From a virus: a stretch of DNA of 64,000 nucleotides. Below, piece after piece: positions 1 through 7,834 of this stretch. The stretch spans positions 1 to 64,000 of IMG/VR virus record IMGVR_UViG_3300042887_003609. One strand, written 5' to 3'. Under the pieces are notes generated by a model. It worked only from the letters and a program-made list of their open reading frames with translations, had not been told where the DNA came from and did not search any database. The first letter of the stretch is position 1; each line of letters begins with the position of its first letter. The translations under genes and the position numbers were made by a program.

Positions 1-2
1 AT

Positions 3-1112
3 TTTGGTTTAGGTGGTGTTCATGGTGCTAAAGGTGGTATATATGAAGCAAAAGAAGGCATGATAATCATGAGTTCAGATGTTACTTCATTCTATCCTAA
101 CCTGGCAATCAGAAATAAATGGGCCCCAGCACATATACCAAATGCTGCATTTTGTGATCAGTATGAATGGTTCTTTGAAGAAAGAAAGAAAATCCCTAAA
201 AAAGATCCTAAAAACTATGTATATAAAATTATTCTAAACAGTACTTATGGTTTAAGTAATGATGAGAATAGTTTCTTGTATGATCCGGAACTTACAATGA
301 AAATTACAATTAACGGTCAGTTGTCACTGATGATGTTATATGAAATGTTAAGTGAAGGTATTCCTGGATCACTACCTATCATGCAAAATACAGATGGTTT
401 AGAAATGATGATTCCTGAACATATGAAAGATAAATATCTTGAAATATGTAAAGAATGGGAAATAATGACTAAACTAGAGTTAGAGCATGATCAGTATCAA
501 AAAATGATTATTGGTGATGTAAATAATTACATTGGTGTTAATACTTATAGAGAAATAAGTGCAGAAAAATATGAAGAACTAATAAAAAGTAAACCTGAAT
601 ATTTATATATTCATAAATCAAATAGATTTTTATATGCACCTACAAAGTGTAAGGGTAGATTTGAGTTTACAGATCTTGCCATGCACAAAAATAAATCCTT
701 TCTTGTTATTAGAAAGGCCCTTTATGATTTCTTTGTAAGAGGTGTTGATGTAAAAAAGTTTATAGAAAATCATACTAACACATTTGACTTTTGTGGTGGT
801 GTAAAAATAAAAGGTAGTTGGAAGTTCTATGAGACATGTCTTCTAGAAGGTAGTATACATAAAACTCCTTTACCTAAAATAATCAGATATTATATTTCTA
901 ATAAAGGTTGTAAGATTACTAAAGAAAACGTGGATGGTAGAATCATTCAAGTGGAAGCAGGTAAATGGTTACAAAAGACTTTAAATAAATATTCTGGTGA
1001 AACCCCGCAAGATTTAGATATCAATTATGATTACTATATTCAAGCAGCAGAAAGAGAAATAAAAAATATTGAACCTGAACTAATGAGTTACCGGCAGTAT
1101 ATACTTTTTTAA
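3..1112 (+). CDS. Family B DNA polymerase, C-terminal part (5' cut by window edge)
   Basis: Replicative DNA polymerase, palm, fingers and thumb part. The frame is open to the left edge, so the exonuclease domain and true start lie outside; an internal ATG at 60 is not the start because GLGGVHGA-type polymerase sequence precedes it. Motif A reads SSDVTSFYPNLAI, with its metal-binding Asp at bases 78-80. Motif B is KIILNSTYG, ending near base 252. Motif C is QNTDG (bases 384-398), where the usual DTD is NTD; the second Asp, the canonical metal ligand, is kept. Protein-primed and phage family B enzymes show this layout. The gene heads the plus-strand replication block, and its stop codon lies inside a hairpin. 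Confidence 0.9.
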   Translation, partial: FGLGGVHGAKGGIYEAKEGMIIMSSDVTSFYPNLAIRNKWAPAHIPNAAFCDQYEWFFEERKKIPKKDPKNYVYKIILNSTYGLSNDENSFLYDPELTMKITINGQLSLMMLYEMLSEGIPGSLPIMQNTDGLEMMIPEHMKDKYLEICKEWEIMTKLELEHDQYQKMIIGDVNNYIGVNTYREISAEKYEELIKSKPEYLYIHKSNRFLYAPTKCKGRFEFTDLAMHKNKSFLVIRKALYDFFVRGVDVKKFIENHTNTFDFCGGVKIKGSWKFYETCLLEGSIHKTPLPKIIRYYISNKGCKITKENVDGRIIQVEAGKWLQKTLNKYSGETPQDLDINYDYYIQAAEREIKNIEPELMSYRQYILF

Positions 1113-1124
1113 TATACTGTCGGT
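1090..1124 (+). terminator. Hairpin over the polymerase stop codon
   Basis: A 13-bp stem (1090-1102 with 1112-1124; one G-U pair) closes a 9-base T-rich loop, and the TAA stop (1110-1112) lies at its top. No clean U-tract follows, only ATACACTTTTT, so it may be a weak terminator or an RNA stability or attenuation element before the next gene at 1143. Confidence 0.5.
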
Positions 1125-1142
1125 ATACACTTTTTAAAAACT

Positions 1143-1433
1143 ATGGATGATCAAACATTAATTGCAAGTCTTAGAAATGACTTAAGCAAACTAGAAAAAC
1201 AAATTGCTATACAAAATACAGATATGGTTTCTATGCATACAAGTATAGAAAACCTAAAATCACTACATAGAAGTCATATTGTAGAAGAAGAAAACAAATA
1301 TTTTTTATTAAAAAATACTTTTATAGAATTATTAAATACTTATATAGTATTGAAGGCTAGAGCTTTAGATATAAGTGAAAAAAATTTAAAGCAAGAAAAC
1401 TATGAATGGTATGAAAAAAGTGGAATCATATAG
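1143..1433 (+). CDS. Small coiled-coil protein of unknown function
   Basis: A 96-residue, highly charged protein with no recognised family. Residues 1-50 show heptad-like spacing of Leu, Ile and Met (LRNDLSKLEKQIAIQNTDM), suggesting a coiled coil; a second helical stretch runs from about residue 55 to 85. There is no signal peptide, membrane segment or cysteine. It starts 30 bases after the polymerase stop, so it is probably co-transcribed through the intervening hairpin, and it is followed by a strong terminator at 1513-1546. Position suggests a replication accessory protein, but that is inference only. Confidence 0.6.
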   Translation: MDDQTLIASLRNDLSKLEKQIAIQNTDMVSMHTSIENLKSLHRSHIVEEENKYFLLKNTFIELLNTYIVLKARALDISEKNLKQENYEWYEKSGII

Positions 1434-1512
1434 AAATTTTATATATATTTGTATGTCTGATCTGTTATTCTGTATTCTGTTATTTGTTTAGTTTTCATTT
1501 TTTTAATTAGGG

Positions 1513-1546
1513 AAAAGGGGGTTAGGAAACTAATCCCCTTTTTTTA
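1513..1546 (+). terminator. Rho-independent terminator
   Basis: A 13-bp stem with one G-U pair (1513-1525 with 1530-1542), a GAAA tetraloop (1526-1529) and a run of T through 1545. It ends the polymerase and coiled-coil transcription unit. The next gene starts 11 bases later. Confidence 0.85.
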
Positions 1547-1556
1547 ATAGTACAGT

Positions 1557-2168
1557 ATGGTAAATAATAATATACCTTTTTTTAAAGCACTGGTAAAACG
1601 TTCATACTTTACAAAGTATGAACAAGATACTGAATATGATAATGTTTATGTATTTGCAATACAAAGCATTGGTGGAAAAATACTAACATTTCACGTAATG
1701 ACAGACTATGGTATGCTTAGATCTAGAGTGCCATTAAGTGAAATTTATTTGAAAGAACCTGTTAATGATATACCTTTTCATTTTAAACAACTATGGGATT
1801 GCTTTAGTGAAAACGTAAGTGTAATACACTATGATTTTTTAAGTGAAAATAGATGTCAAGTTATACTAAAAGATAAAACTGTAGTTTGGGCAAACTATCT
1901 TTTTACAGTGGATTGGCATAACAATCCATATAGTGATGAACCAAGTGACTATAAATGTGGACACATTTTAGTTAGTGAAGATGGTTATCTACTATGCATG
2001 CCCAATAATAGAATCTATTGGAAAGATTCTAACTGGATAACTAAAAAGTTTCCTGTTGATCCAAAACAAATAAAAGTTGACACAGATCTACCAAGTGTAG
2101 AAAACCAAAGTGATAGATGGGTATCAGAAGATACTGACAGCTATTACTATGACATAGTAAACGATTAA
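1557..2168 (+). CDS. Conserved-looking phage protein of unknown function
   Basis: A 203-residue soluble protein rich in aromatic residues and beta-prone segments; no catalytic motif, signal peptide or membrane span is visible. The N-terminal half (to about residue 90) and a central VWANYLFTVDW segment look like ordered beta structure, while the C-terminal 30 residues are acidic (SDRWVSEDTDSYYYD). The ATG lies just after a terminator, so the promoter must overlap the terminator region or transcription reads through. It converges with the PhoH gene, with a 4-base overlap of the two 3' ends. No function is proposed. Confidence 0.7.
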   Translation: MVNNNIPFFKALVKRSYFTKYEQDTEYDNVYVFAIQSIGGKILTFHVMTDYGMLRSRVPLSEIYLKEPVNDIPFHFKQLWDCFSENVSVIHYDFLSENRCQVILKDKTVVWANYLFTVDWHNNPYSDEPSDYKCGHILVSEDGYLLCMPNNRIYWKDSNWITKKFPVDPKQIKVDTDLPSVENQSDRWVSEDTDSYYYDIVND

Positions 2169-2845
2169 TCAGCATAGAGTTTGTACACATCCAAAATAGG
2201 TTGTACAATTTCATGTCTATGATTCTGATTTAAAGTAACAATTCTAAAACCAGGTACAGATTCTTCTACTCTTCTCAAAAAAGATAAACCTGAAACCTTT
2301 TTATTCTTAAGATCTATTTGTGCAATATCACCACACAGAACCATTTTAGAATCTCTACCTAGTCTTCCTAATAAACTTTCCATTTGAGAATGAGTTAAGT
2401 TCTGAACTTCATCAGCAATAATAAAAGAGTTTACAAACGTAATACCTCTTATATAACTCATTGGAAGAATTTGAATATTACCTTCTTCAAGTTCTTTATC
2501 AATCTTCTCTTTACCATAAAGACTATAAAAGTTTTGATAGATTGGTTGTAACCAAGGATCCATTTTTTCTTTAATATCTCCAGGAAGAAATCCAATATCT
2601 TCTTGTGTAACAGTAGGTCTAGTAATAATTACCTTATCTACTTCTCTAGAAAATAATTGATCTAAAGCTATTTGACAGGATAATAATGTCTTCCCACTAC
2701 CGGCCTGCCCTGTAAGAACAGTGATAGGGTTGTCAAGAATAATTGCTTTAGCTTGTTTTTGTTCTTCATTAAGTTGTAGCTTAAATGTAATAGGATTTTT
2801 TGGTTTTCTTTTGGTTTTAAAAACCTCTTCAGGATTAGTAGTCAT
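2165..2845 (-). CDS. PhoH-like P-loop ATPase
   Basis: A 226-residue protein with the full PhoH set: Walker A GQAGSGKT (46-53), TRPTVTQEDIGFLPGD (75-90), Walker B IIADEVQN (142-149), a GD-Q motif (CGDIAQIDL, 171-179) and the terminal NQNHRHEIV. PhoH proteins are ATPases or helicase-like enzymes often encoded by large phages; their role in infection is unsettled but linked to RNA or nucleic-acid metabolism. Length matches the compact phage form without a PIN domain. The gene lies 35 bases after the dCTP deaminase gene on the same strand and is probably co-transcribed. A TATCTTGTAAGTAGG stretch upstream resembles a weak promoter. Confidence 0.92.
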   Translation of the reverse strand: MTTNPEEVFKTKRKPKNPITFKLQLNEEQKQAKAIILDNPITVLTGQAGSGKTLLSCQIALDQLFSREVDKVIITRPTVTQEDIGFLPGDIKEKMDPWLQPIYQNFYSLYGKEKIDKELEEGNIQILPMSYIRGITFVNSFIIADEVQNLTHSQMESLLGRLGRDSKMVLCGDIAQIDLKNKKVSGLSFLRRVEESVPGFRIVTLNQNHRHEIVQPILDVYKLYAD

Positions 2846-2880
2846 TATAAGATATCTCCTACTTACAAGATACTAAATTT

Positions 2881-3414
2881 TTAGAAATTTTCATGCATCT
2901 TGCTTGCTACTACTCCTGATTGTTTATGATATTTACTTGTTGTTTTTTTATCATAAGATTCCATTATCTCTCCTTCTACGTACTCAAATTTAATTTGACA
3001 TATTTTCATATTAGGATATATCTTTAATGGTTTAATTACTCTCATTTCAAGAACAAGTGAACCTTCAAAGCCAGTATCAATAAAACCTGCACAAACATGT
3101 ATATCAAGCCCAAGTCTACCGAGACTAGACTTACCCATTACAGTTGCACAGATGTTTTCTTTTACACCTATTGTTTCATTACATGAATACAGATATAATT
3201 CATTAGGTTGTAAAATATAACCTTCTTCAGGAATATCAAATTCCTCTGTAAGATTATCACTCTTACAGTCTAGTATATCACCTATATACCTTTTACACTT
3301 TTTATTAAGTGTAAGGTCTACAGTGTTAGGATTTAAATACTTTGTGTTAAAAGGTTTAATTACAATCTTGCCTAGATTAACATTTAATACGATTTCTGAA
3401 TCTGATAATATCAT
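2881..3414 (-). CDS. dcd: dCTP deaminase
   Basis: A 177-residue member of the dUTPase/dCTP deaminase family, converting dCTP to dUTP (or dUMP if bifunctional) for dTTP supply. GKSSLGRLG (94-102) holds the active-site Ser and Arg, FIDTGFEGSLVLEM (111-124) holds the catalytic Glu (E123), and the C-terminal lid is KYHKQSG (161-167) followed by SKM. This matches dCTP deaminases better than plain dUTPases because of the VLEM glutamate. The start is supported by a -7 box TAACTTTG whose last base is only four bases before the ATG, implying a leaderless or nearly leaderless mRNA. Confidence 0.9.
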   Translation of the reverse strand: MILSDSEIVLNVNLGKIVIKPFNTKYLNPNTVDLTLNKKCKRYIGDILDCKSDNLTEEFDIPEEGYILQPNELYLYSCNETIGVKENICATVMGKSSLGRLGLDIHVCAGFIDTGFEGSLVLEMRVIKPLKIYPNMKICQIKFEYVEGEIMESYDKKTTSKYHKQSGVVASKMHENF

Positions 3415-3418
3415 GCAA

Positions 3419-3426
3419 CAAAGTTA
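3419..3426 (-). promoter_or_regulatory. Bacteroidota-type -7 promoter box (TAACTTTG) for the deaminase gene
   Basis: TAACTTTG on the minus strand matches the Bacteroidota consensus TAnnTTTG. The ATG follows after TTGC, so transcription should start at or beside the start codon. It is the mirror copy of the box at 3439-3446 on the other strand. Confidence 0.7.
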
Positions 3427-3438
3427 AATATTATTTTA

Positions 3439-3446
3439 TAACTTTG
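3439..3446 (+). promoter_or_regulatory. Bacteroidota-type -7 promoter box (TAACTTTG) for the glycosyltransferase operon
   Basis: TAACTTTG followed by AAAG and the ATG at 3451. With the inverted copy at 3419-3426 it forms a 28-base divergent promoter in which the two boxes are arms of an inverted repeat 12 bases apart. Confidence 0.7.
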
Positions 3447-3450
3447 AAAG

Positions 3451-4071
3451 ATGAAAGCTAAAGTTGCGTTATGCATTCCTACAATAAATAGAGCAGATTT
3501 GTTAAACAATGCACTAGAAAAATACATAAGTAATTGGGATAGAGTATATATACAGGATAATGGTAATCAGAATATAATGATTCATCCTAAAGTAAAAGTT
3601 TTAAAATCAGCTAGTAATCTTGGTGTATCCGGTTCTTGGAATAATTTAGCAATAACATGTTTTAATTTAGGATATACACATGTAGCTCTTTGTAATGATG
3701 ATGTAGAATGGTATAAAACACAAGCTGAAGTAGAAGAATATATTAATAATAACCCAACTGATTTTTATGTTGGAACTGGTACCTGGTGTAATTTTATTTT
3801 ACCTAAAGATACTCTTGTTAAAGTAGGACTTTTTGATGAGCAGTTTTTTCCGGCTTATTTTGAAGATAATGATTATTGCTATAGAATGAGATTACTAGAA
3901 TTAGAAAGGATAAATGATGAATTTTTTAATCCTGAATTATTTAGAAACAGTCAAACCATAGCAAGAGACAGTAGTCTTAATACAAACTTTGATAGAAACA
4001 AAGAATTATTCAAACAAAAATGGGGAGGATATCCTCAACACGAAACATACAAAACACCTTATGGAAAATAA
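3451..4071 (+). CDS. GT2-type glycosyltransferase
   Basis: A 206-residue GT-A fold glycosyltransferase of the small phage type. The N-terminus reads KVALCIPTINRADLL, the nucleotide-sugar and metal site is CNDDVE (NDD at 82-84, standing for DxD), and the acceptor-side acidic motif is FEDND (137-141). It lacks a membrane segment, so it is a cytosolic transferase. The sugar and acceptor cannot be told. It is first of three overlapping genes (glycosyl, methyl and glycosyl transferase) under the plus-strand TAACTTTG box, an arrangement suited to building or altering a glycan on host envelope or virion. Confidence 0.85.
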   Translation: MKAKVALCIPTINRADLLNNALEKYISNWDRVYIQDNGNQNIMIHPKVKVLKSASNLGVSGSWNNLAITCFNLGYTHVALCNDDVEWYKTQAEVEEYINNNPTDFYVGTGTWCNFILPKDTLVKVGLFDEQFFPAYFEDNDYCYRMRLLELERINDEFFNPELFRNSQTIARDSSLNTNFDRNKELFKQKWGGYPQHETYKTPYGK

Positions 4072-4606
4072 TTTTTATCCAATGAGAGGGTCAATAGATC
4101 TTGTTCAAGGTCTAGTTGATTTATGCAATGCTGTATCTTATAGTTTAAACAGACCAACATATGATTTAAGTATATGTGAAATTGGTAGTTATATTGGAGA
4201 GAGCACTGAAATATTTGCAAGTAGATTTAGATTAGTCTATGCTATAGATCCCTGGATGGATGATTATGATCCAAATGATGCAGCTTGTCATCATGCACCT
4301 TTTAGTGAAGTAGAAAAAGCATTTGATGCAAGAATGGGTTTCTATCCTAATGTTATGAAAATAAAAGGTAAGAGTGAGGATATAATTCCTCAGTTACAAG
4401 TAAAGTTTGATGTGATATATATTGACGGCATGCATACATATGAAGCCGTGAGACAAGATATTATAAACAGTTATTCTAAAACTACTCTTGCAATTGCTGG
4501 TCATGATTATAGTAATGATTGGCCCGGAGTAATGAAAGCTGTAGATGAATTATTAGGTAAACCTAATTTTGTTTTTAAAGATAGTTCCTGGTTAAAAATA
4601 TTATGA
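4061..4606 (+). CDS. Class I SAM-dependent methyltransferase
   Basis: A 181-residue Rossmann methyltransferase (Methyltransf_24-like). Motif I is EIGSYIGEST (40-49), the ribose-binding acid is in YAIDPW (60-65), the post-II acid is in VIYIDGMHTYEAV (118-130), and GHDYSN (147-152) lies near the active site. I chose the ATG at 4061: an upstream in-frame TTG at 3989 would overlap the preceding gene by 83 bases with unconvincing sequence, whereas 4061 gives an 11-base overlap. Family members often methylate sugars or small molecules; between two glycosyltransferases, sugar O-methylation is the likeliest role (inference). Confidence 0.85.
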   Translation: MENNFYPMRGSIDLVQGLVDLCNAVSYSLNRPTYDLSICEIGSYIGESTEIFASRFRLVYAIDPWMDDYDPNDAACHHAPFSEVEKAFDARMGFYPNVMKIKGKSEDIIPQLQVKFDVIYIDGMHTYEAVRQDIINSYSKTTLAIAGHDYSNDWPGVMKAVDELLGKPNFVFKDSSWLKIL

Positions 4607-6456
4607 AACTAAGTATAATAACACCTTTTTCAAGAAAAGCAGAGTATCTTAATACTATTAATGATCATTTAGGTAAGTTAAGTTTAATAACACCTATTGA
4701 ATGGTTTATTATCTATCAGCATGATCTTGAAAATGAAATAGAAGAATGGAATATAAAATCTTCTAAATATGAAAATTTAATTGTTAAAACTGTAAAAGGA
4801 AAAACAGATGTTTCTTACTATGGTAACAGTTACAGAAACCAAGGTATAGAACTTGTAGAAGATTCTTGGGACAACTGGGTTTACTTTATTGATGATGATA
4901 ATACAATTCATCCTAATTTTGGAGATATAACTCCATTATTTGAAGTACTAGAAGAAAATGTTTTATTTTTTGGACAGATAAATCCTGATCAAACAATAAG
5001 ATTGATACCTACAGAAATAAAAGTAGGTAATATAGACACCGCCATGTTTGTTACTAGAGCTAAAACTCTAAAAAAATACACATGGAAAGAAGAGCATTAC
5101 ACTGCAGACGGAATACTTGCTGAAGAATTATATGCAAATGAAAAATGCAAAATAATTTATACTCCATATAGTTTTTATAACTATCAGCACAGTATTAGAT
5201 TCAATGATAAAATCAGACCCGCTAAAAGAATTTTAGCATATATGGATTTTGATAGTCATACAGGATTTGCAACTGTAGCTCATAATGTAATAGAAAGATT
5301 AATTCCCTGGTTGGTTGAAAATAATATTCAAGTAGATGTACTTGCTTTAAATTATGCAGACAAACCACATAGAAGATTTCATGATAACATAATGATCTTT
5401 AATCCGGGATACTTTGCTGATAATTTAGAAGATTACTATTACAGAGATGCTGTCTTAAAATTATTAAGACACGTTGATTATGATTTATATTGGGTAATGA
5501 ACGATGTACCTGTTGTTGGACCAATGGCGGAGCACATTAAACAGTTGCAAGCAAAAAAACAAATGCTTAAAGGCGGAAACTTAGTAAGTATATTCTACAC
5601 TCCTATTGATAGCATTCCTTATACAAGATATTTTAAACACTTGGATCTTTTTGATGATATAGTTACTTACACGGAATATGCTAAAAATCAATGCATTGCA
5701 GCATATAATAAGGTAAATAAAAATAAAAACATTAACTTTGATATAATAGGTCATGGTACAGATACTGATACTTTTAGACCTTTAACAAATAAAACAGAAC
5801 TAAGAAAAAAATATGATTTACCTGAAGACGCATTTATATTCGGTAGTTTCAACACTAATAGTCCAAGAAAAGACTTTGGAACATTGCTTATTGCTTATGC
5901 TTATTTTAAGCAACGACACCCAGATGTAAAATCAGTTTTATATTTACATACTGATCCTGATGCAAAGGATGGTGTAAGGTTACATGTTGCAGCTGAAAGA
6001 TTAGGATTTGAATATAATAAAGATGTATTGTTTCCAAGAATGACAGCTAAAGGTATGAAAAAATACACTAAGTATGAACTTAATGAATTATATAATACTC
6101 TAGATTGTTTTGTAACAACTACTACAGCAGAAGGTTGGGGACTTACAGTTACAGAAGCAATGTGTGTACAGTTACCTATTATATGTGGCAATCATACTTC
6201 TCTAACTGAAATTACTAATAATGGTGAGTTAGTTTATATTGTAAATGAAGTATATGATCATATACAAATAAATGATGCTGAAAACATAAGAGCTGTTCTA
6301 GATCCTGAAGCTGTCTATAAACAAATGTATCAAGTATATTTAGATACACAGTCCGGTATAGTTAAAAAAGACTACACTGAAAAAATAAAAGAATTTAATT
6401 GGGATACTATAGCTGAACAATGGAAAAATAAATTCAGTAAGTATCTTAAACTTTAA
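4603..6456 (+). CDS. Two-domain glycosyltransferase (GT2-like + GT4-like fusion)
   Basis: A 617-residue cytosolic protein. Residues 1-190 are a GT-A domain starting KLSIITPFSRKAEYL with VYFIDDDNTIHP (DDD at 97-99). Residues 200-617 are a GT-B enzyme of GT4 type: an N-terminal Rossmann half (DFDSHTGFATVAHN), then GSFNTNSPRKDFGTLL for nucleotide-sugar phosphates, and the EX7E motif AEGWGLTVTE (E510 and E518). The ATG overlaps the preceding stop as ATGA, so the genes are translationally coupled. The fusion implies two successive sugar additions by one polypeptide. It ends convergently, overlapping the next minus-strand gene by 4 bases. Confidence 0.88.
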   Translation: MKLSIITPFSRKAEYLNTINDHLGKLSLITPIEWFIIYQHDLENEIEEWNIKSSKYENLIVKTVKGKTDVSYYGNSYRNQGIELVEDSWDNWVYFIDDDNTIHPNFGDITPLFEVLEENVLFFGQINPDQTIRLIPTEIKVGNIDTAMFVTRAKTLKKYTWKEEHYTADGILAEELYANEKCKIIYTPYSFYNYQHSIRFNDKIRPAKRILAYMDFDSHTGFATVAHNVIERLIPWLVENNIQVDVLALNYADKPHRRFHDNIMIFNPGYFADNLEDYYYRDAVLKLLRHVDYDLYWVMNDVPVVGPMAEHIKQLQAKKQMLKGGNLVSIFYTPIDSIPYTRYFKHLDLFDDIVTYTEYAKNQCIAAYNKVNKNKNINFDIIGHGTDTDTFRPLTNKTELRKKYDLPEDAFIFGSFNTNSPRKDFGTLLIAYAYFKQRHPDVKSVLYLHTDPDAKDGVRLHVAAERLGFEYNKDVLFPRMTAKGMKKYTKYELNELYNTLDCFVTTTTAEGWGLTVTEAMCVQLPIICGNHTSLTEITNNGELVYIVNEVYDHIQINDAENIRAVLDPEAVYKQMYQVYLDTQSGIVKKDYTEKIKEFNWDTIAEQWKNKFSKYLKL

Positions 6457-7136
6457 TATATTTTATACAGATTAAATATATCTGTATAAATAGAATTAGC
6501 TACTAAAGCATTACTCCATTTAGCAGTAACTTCTAGTGTATTATTAATAGTAGTATCAAAAGTAGTATTATTCAAATTTTTAAATCCTACATTTTCAGGA
6601 TTATTGTTTGAATTTTTATTATAAAAAAATCTACCTGCTGTTTTAATAACACCTACTCCAGGACCACCCAGTGCTCTTATTGTAAAATTAACATGTAATT
6701 CCCAATCTTTATTAGTAGTAGTTGGTAAAGTAATTAATCCTGTATCTGCTAATATTATTGAATCAGTTTTTATTTTTATTCTAATATTTTGATTATTAGA
6801 AGAACTTAAAGTACCTGAAAAAAAACATATAAAACTATCCCCTACTTTAAATGTATTTGCCGGAACTGTTAAAAAACCAACACCTCCATTTATTAAAGAA
6901 GTTTCAACTGTTGTATTTGTGATTGGAGTTGATGTACCAGTTTGAGCATACAAACCTGGGCTAGGTATAGTATTAGATATTAAATTATTTAATATCTGTA
7001 ATTGATCTTCAAGAGTTCTTAAATAATGAACTATATGTTTCCAATTGATTATTTCAATTGCTTTAATAGTAAATATTTGAATCTCCCTACGAAGTTCCCT
7101 TACTGTTTTTATTATATCAGAATAATTATAAGCCAT
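6453..7136 (-). CDS. Beta-rich protein with jelly-roll-like C-terminus, possibly a virion appendage
   Basis: A 227-residue protein. Residues 1-60 are helical (VRELRREIQ...LRTLEDQLQ), fitting a short coiled coil. From about residue 65 it is Gly, Thr and Asn rich beta structure, with strands such as VGFLTVPANTFKVGDSF and a closing KWSNALVANSIYTDIF. That pattern, a coiled coil then a lectin or TNF-like beta-sandwich, is what phage receptor-binding or decoration proteins look like, but no family is certain. It is the last gene of the lysis operon; its ATG overlaps the preceding stop (TAATG). Confidence 0.65.
   Translation of the reverse strand: MAYNYSDIIKTVRELRREIQIFTIKAIEIINWKHIVHYLRTLEDQLQILNNLISNTIPSPGLYAQTGTSTPITNTTVETSLINGGVGFLTVPANTFKVGDSFICFFSGTLSSSNNQNIRIKIKTDSIILADTGLITLPTTTNKDWELHVNFTIRALGGPGVGVIKTAGRFFYNKNSNNNPENVGFKNLNNTTFDTTINNTLEVTAKWSNALVANSIYTDIFNLYKIY
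6462..6490. other. Perfect 11-bp inverted repeat at a convergent gene junction
   Basis: Arms 6462-6472 and 6480-6490 (TTTATACAGAT and its complement) are separated by 7 bases. It lies just after the stop of the plus-strand glycosyltransferase and inside the last codons of the minus-strand gene. No T-run follows, so a role as a bidirectional terminator is only possible. Confidence 0.4.
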
Positions 7137-7273
7137 TAAAACTTTATTTCAAGAGTAGCCATACCTAAAAAGATTACAGCAACTGTTGTTTCATATTCTT
7201 CATCAGGATAAAAAAATTCCCATCCTAATGCAAATCTATTATGAGGCCAATGTAACTTTAGAATTACTGTCAT
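7136..7273 (-). CDS. 45-residue protein of unknown function
   Basis: A short gene joined to both neighbours: its ATG overlaps the upstream stop (ATGA) and its stop overlaps the downstream ATG (TAATG). The product starts MTVILKLHWPHNRFALGWEF, continues with an acidic FYPDEEYE turn and ends in a hydrophobic strand or helix (VAVIFLGMATLEIKF). The tight coupling, good codon use and a pattern I associate with recurrent small proteins of Bacteroidota phages make it a likely real gene. It may be membrane-associated. Confidence 0.65.
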   Translation of the reverse strand: MTVILKLHWPHNRFALGWEFFYPDEEYETTVAVIFLGMATLEIKF

Positions 7274-7413
7274 TTACCTTGACCTCTGTAGGTTTTTTTA
7301 TAATTTTTACTTTGCTTTAAACCACTTGATTTAGTTTTAGCATGTACACCGGGTCTGCTTACTTTTGCTTTTGGTTTAAAAGTAGCTGTTGCTGAGGTTT
7401 TAACTTTTGCCAT
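7270..7413 (-). CDS. 47-residue strongly basic protein
   Basis: A Lys-rich product (MAKVKTSATATFKPKAKVSR at the N-terminus, then a Pro-Gly-Val-His-Ala-Lys stretch near residue 22 and a C-terminus ending YRGQGK). It has no acidic residues, no hydrophobic core and no cysteines, so it is probably disordered and nucleic-acid or wall binding. It overlaps the following gene as ATGA and starts one base after the holin stop. Such small basic proteins recur beside lysis genes in related phages (recollection, not checked). Confidence 0.65.
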   Translation of the reverse strand: MAKVKTSATATFKPKAKVSRPGVHAKTKSSGLKQSKNYKKTYRGQGK

Positions 7414-7414
7414 T

Positions 7415-7834
7415 TTATCTTTCTCCTTTATGTTTATCTATAAGATCTAAAATTTTATTAAGCTGATCATTTTTAATGAAGCCTGACATTGATGCATTTT
7501 TAAGTGCACTTATTAATTCAAATATCATAAAAGGAACAATAATAGTTTCAGACAACCAACCTGTTCCTTTAAATCCTCTTTCAATCATTAATATAACTGT
7601 AAGAATAACTAACCAAGAAAATACATTCTTTAAAACTTTTATAGCTTTATAGGTTCTAAACCCTTCTTTTTTAATTCCGGCAATAACTCCAAAAAAACCA
7701 TCCATAAATATTACAGCAACAACTGCAAAATATTGTTCTATATTATCCATTGCAAGCTTACCAAAATAAGTGCAAACAAAAGTAATAGTAGTAGTAAGTG
7801 ATAATATAAGACCTAATGTACTCTTCATTTTCAT
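7415..7834 (-). CDS. Holin, phage holin family 4-like
   Basis: A 139-residue membrane protein with hydrophobic segments near 5-24, 35-53, 70-84 and 96-111, and a charged C-terminus ending DKHKGER. Segment two carries the family-typical acidic-glycine motif (VIFMDGFFGVIAGI, with Asp45) followed by a basic loop (KKEGFRTYKAIK), as in toxin-secretion/phage-lysis holins. It would form the membrane lesion that releases the amidase. The start codon overlaps the end of the amidase gene by 4 bases (ATGA), the usual coupling of lysis genes. Confidence 0.82.
   Translation of the reverse strand: MKMKSTLGLILSLTTTITFVCTYFGKLAMDNIEQYFAVVAVIFMDGFFGVIAGIKKEGFRTYKAIKVLKNVFSWLVILTVILMIERGFKGTGWLSETIIVPFMIFELISALKNASMSGFIKNDQLNKILDLIDKHKGER

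Noticed and set aside
3989-4071. Longer methyltransferase start, or a frameshifted fusion with the GT2 gene
   Set aside because: The upstream codon is TTG and the extra 24 residues are uncharacteristic; an ATG at 4061 gives a normal 11-base overlap.
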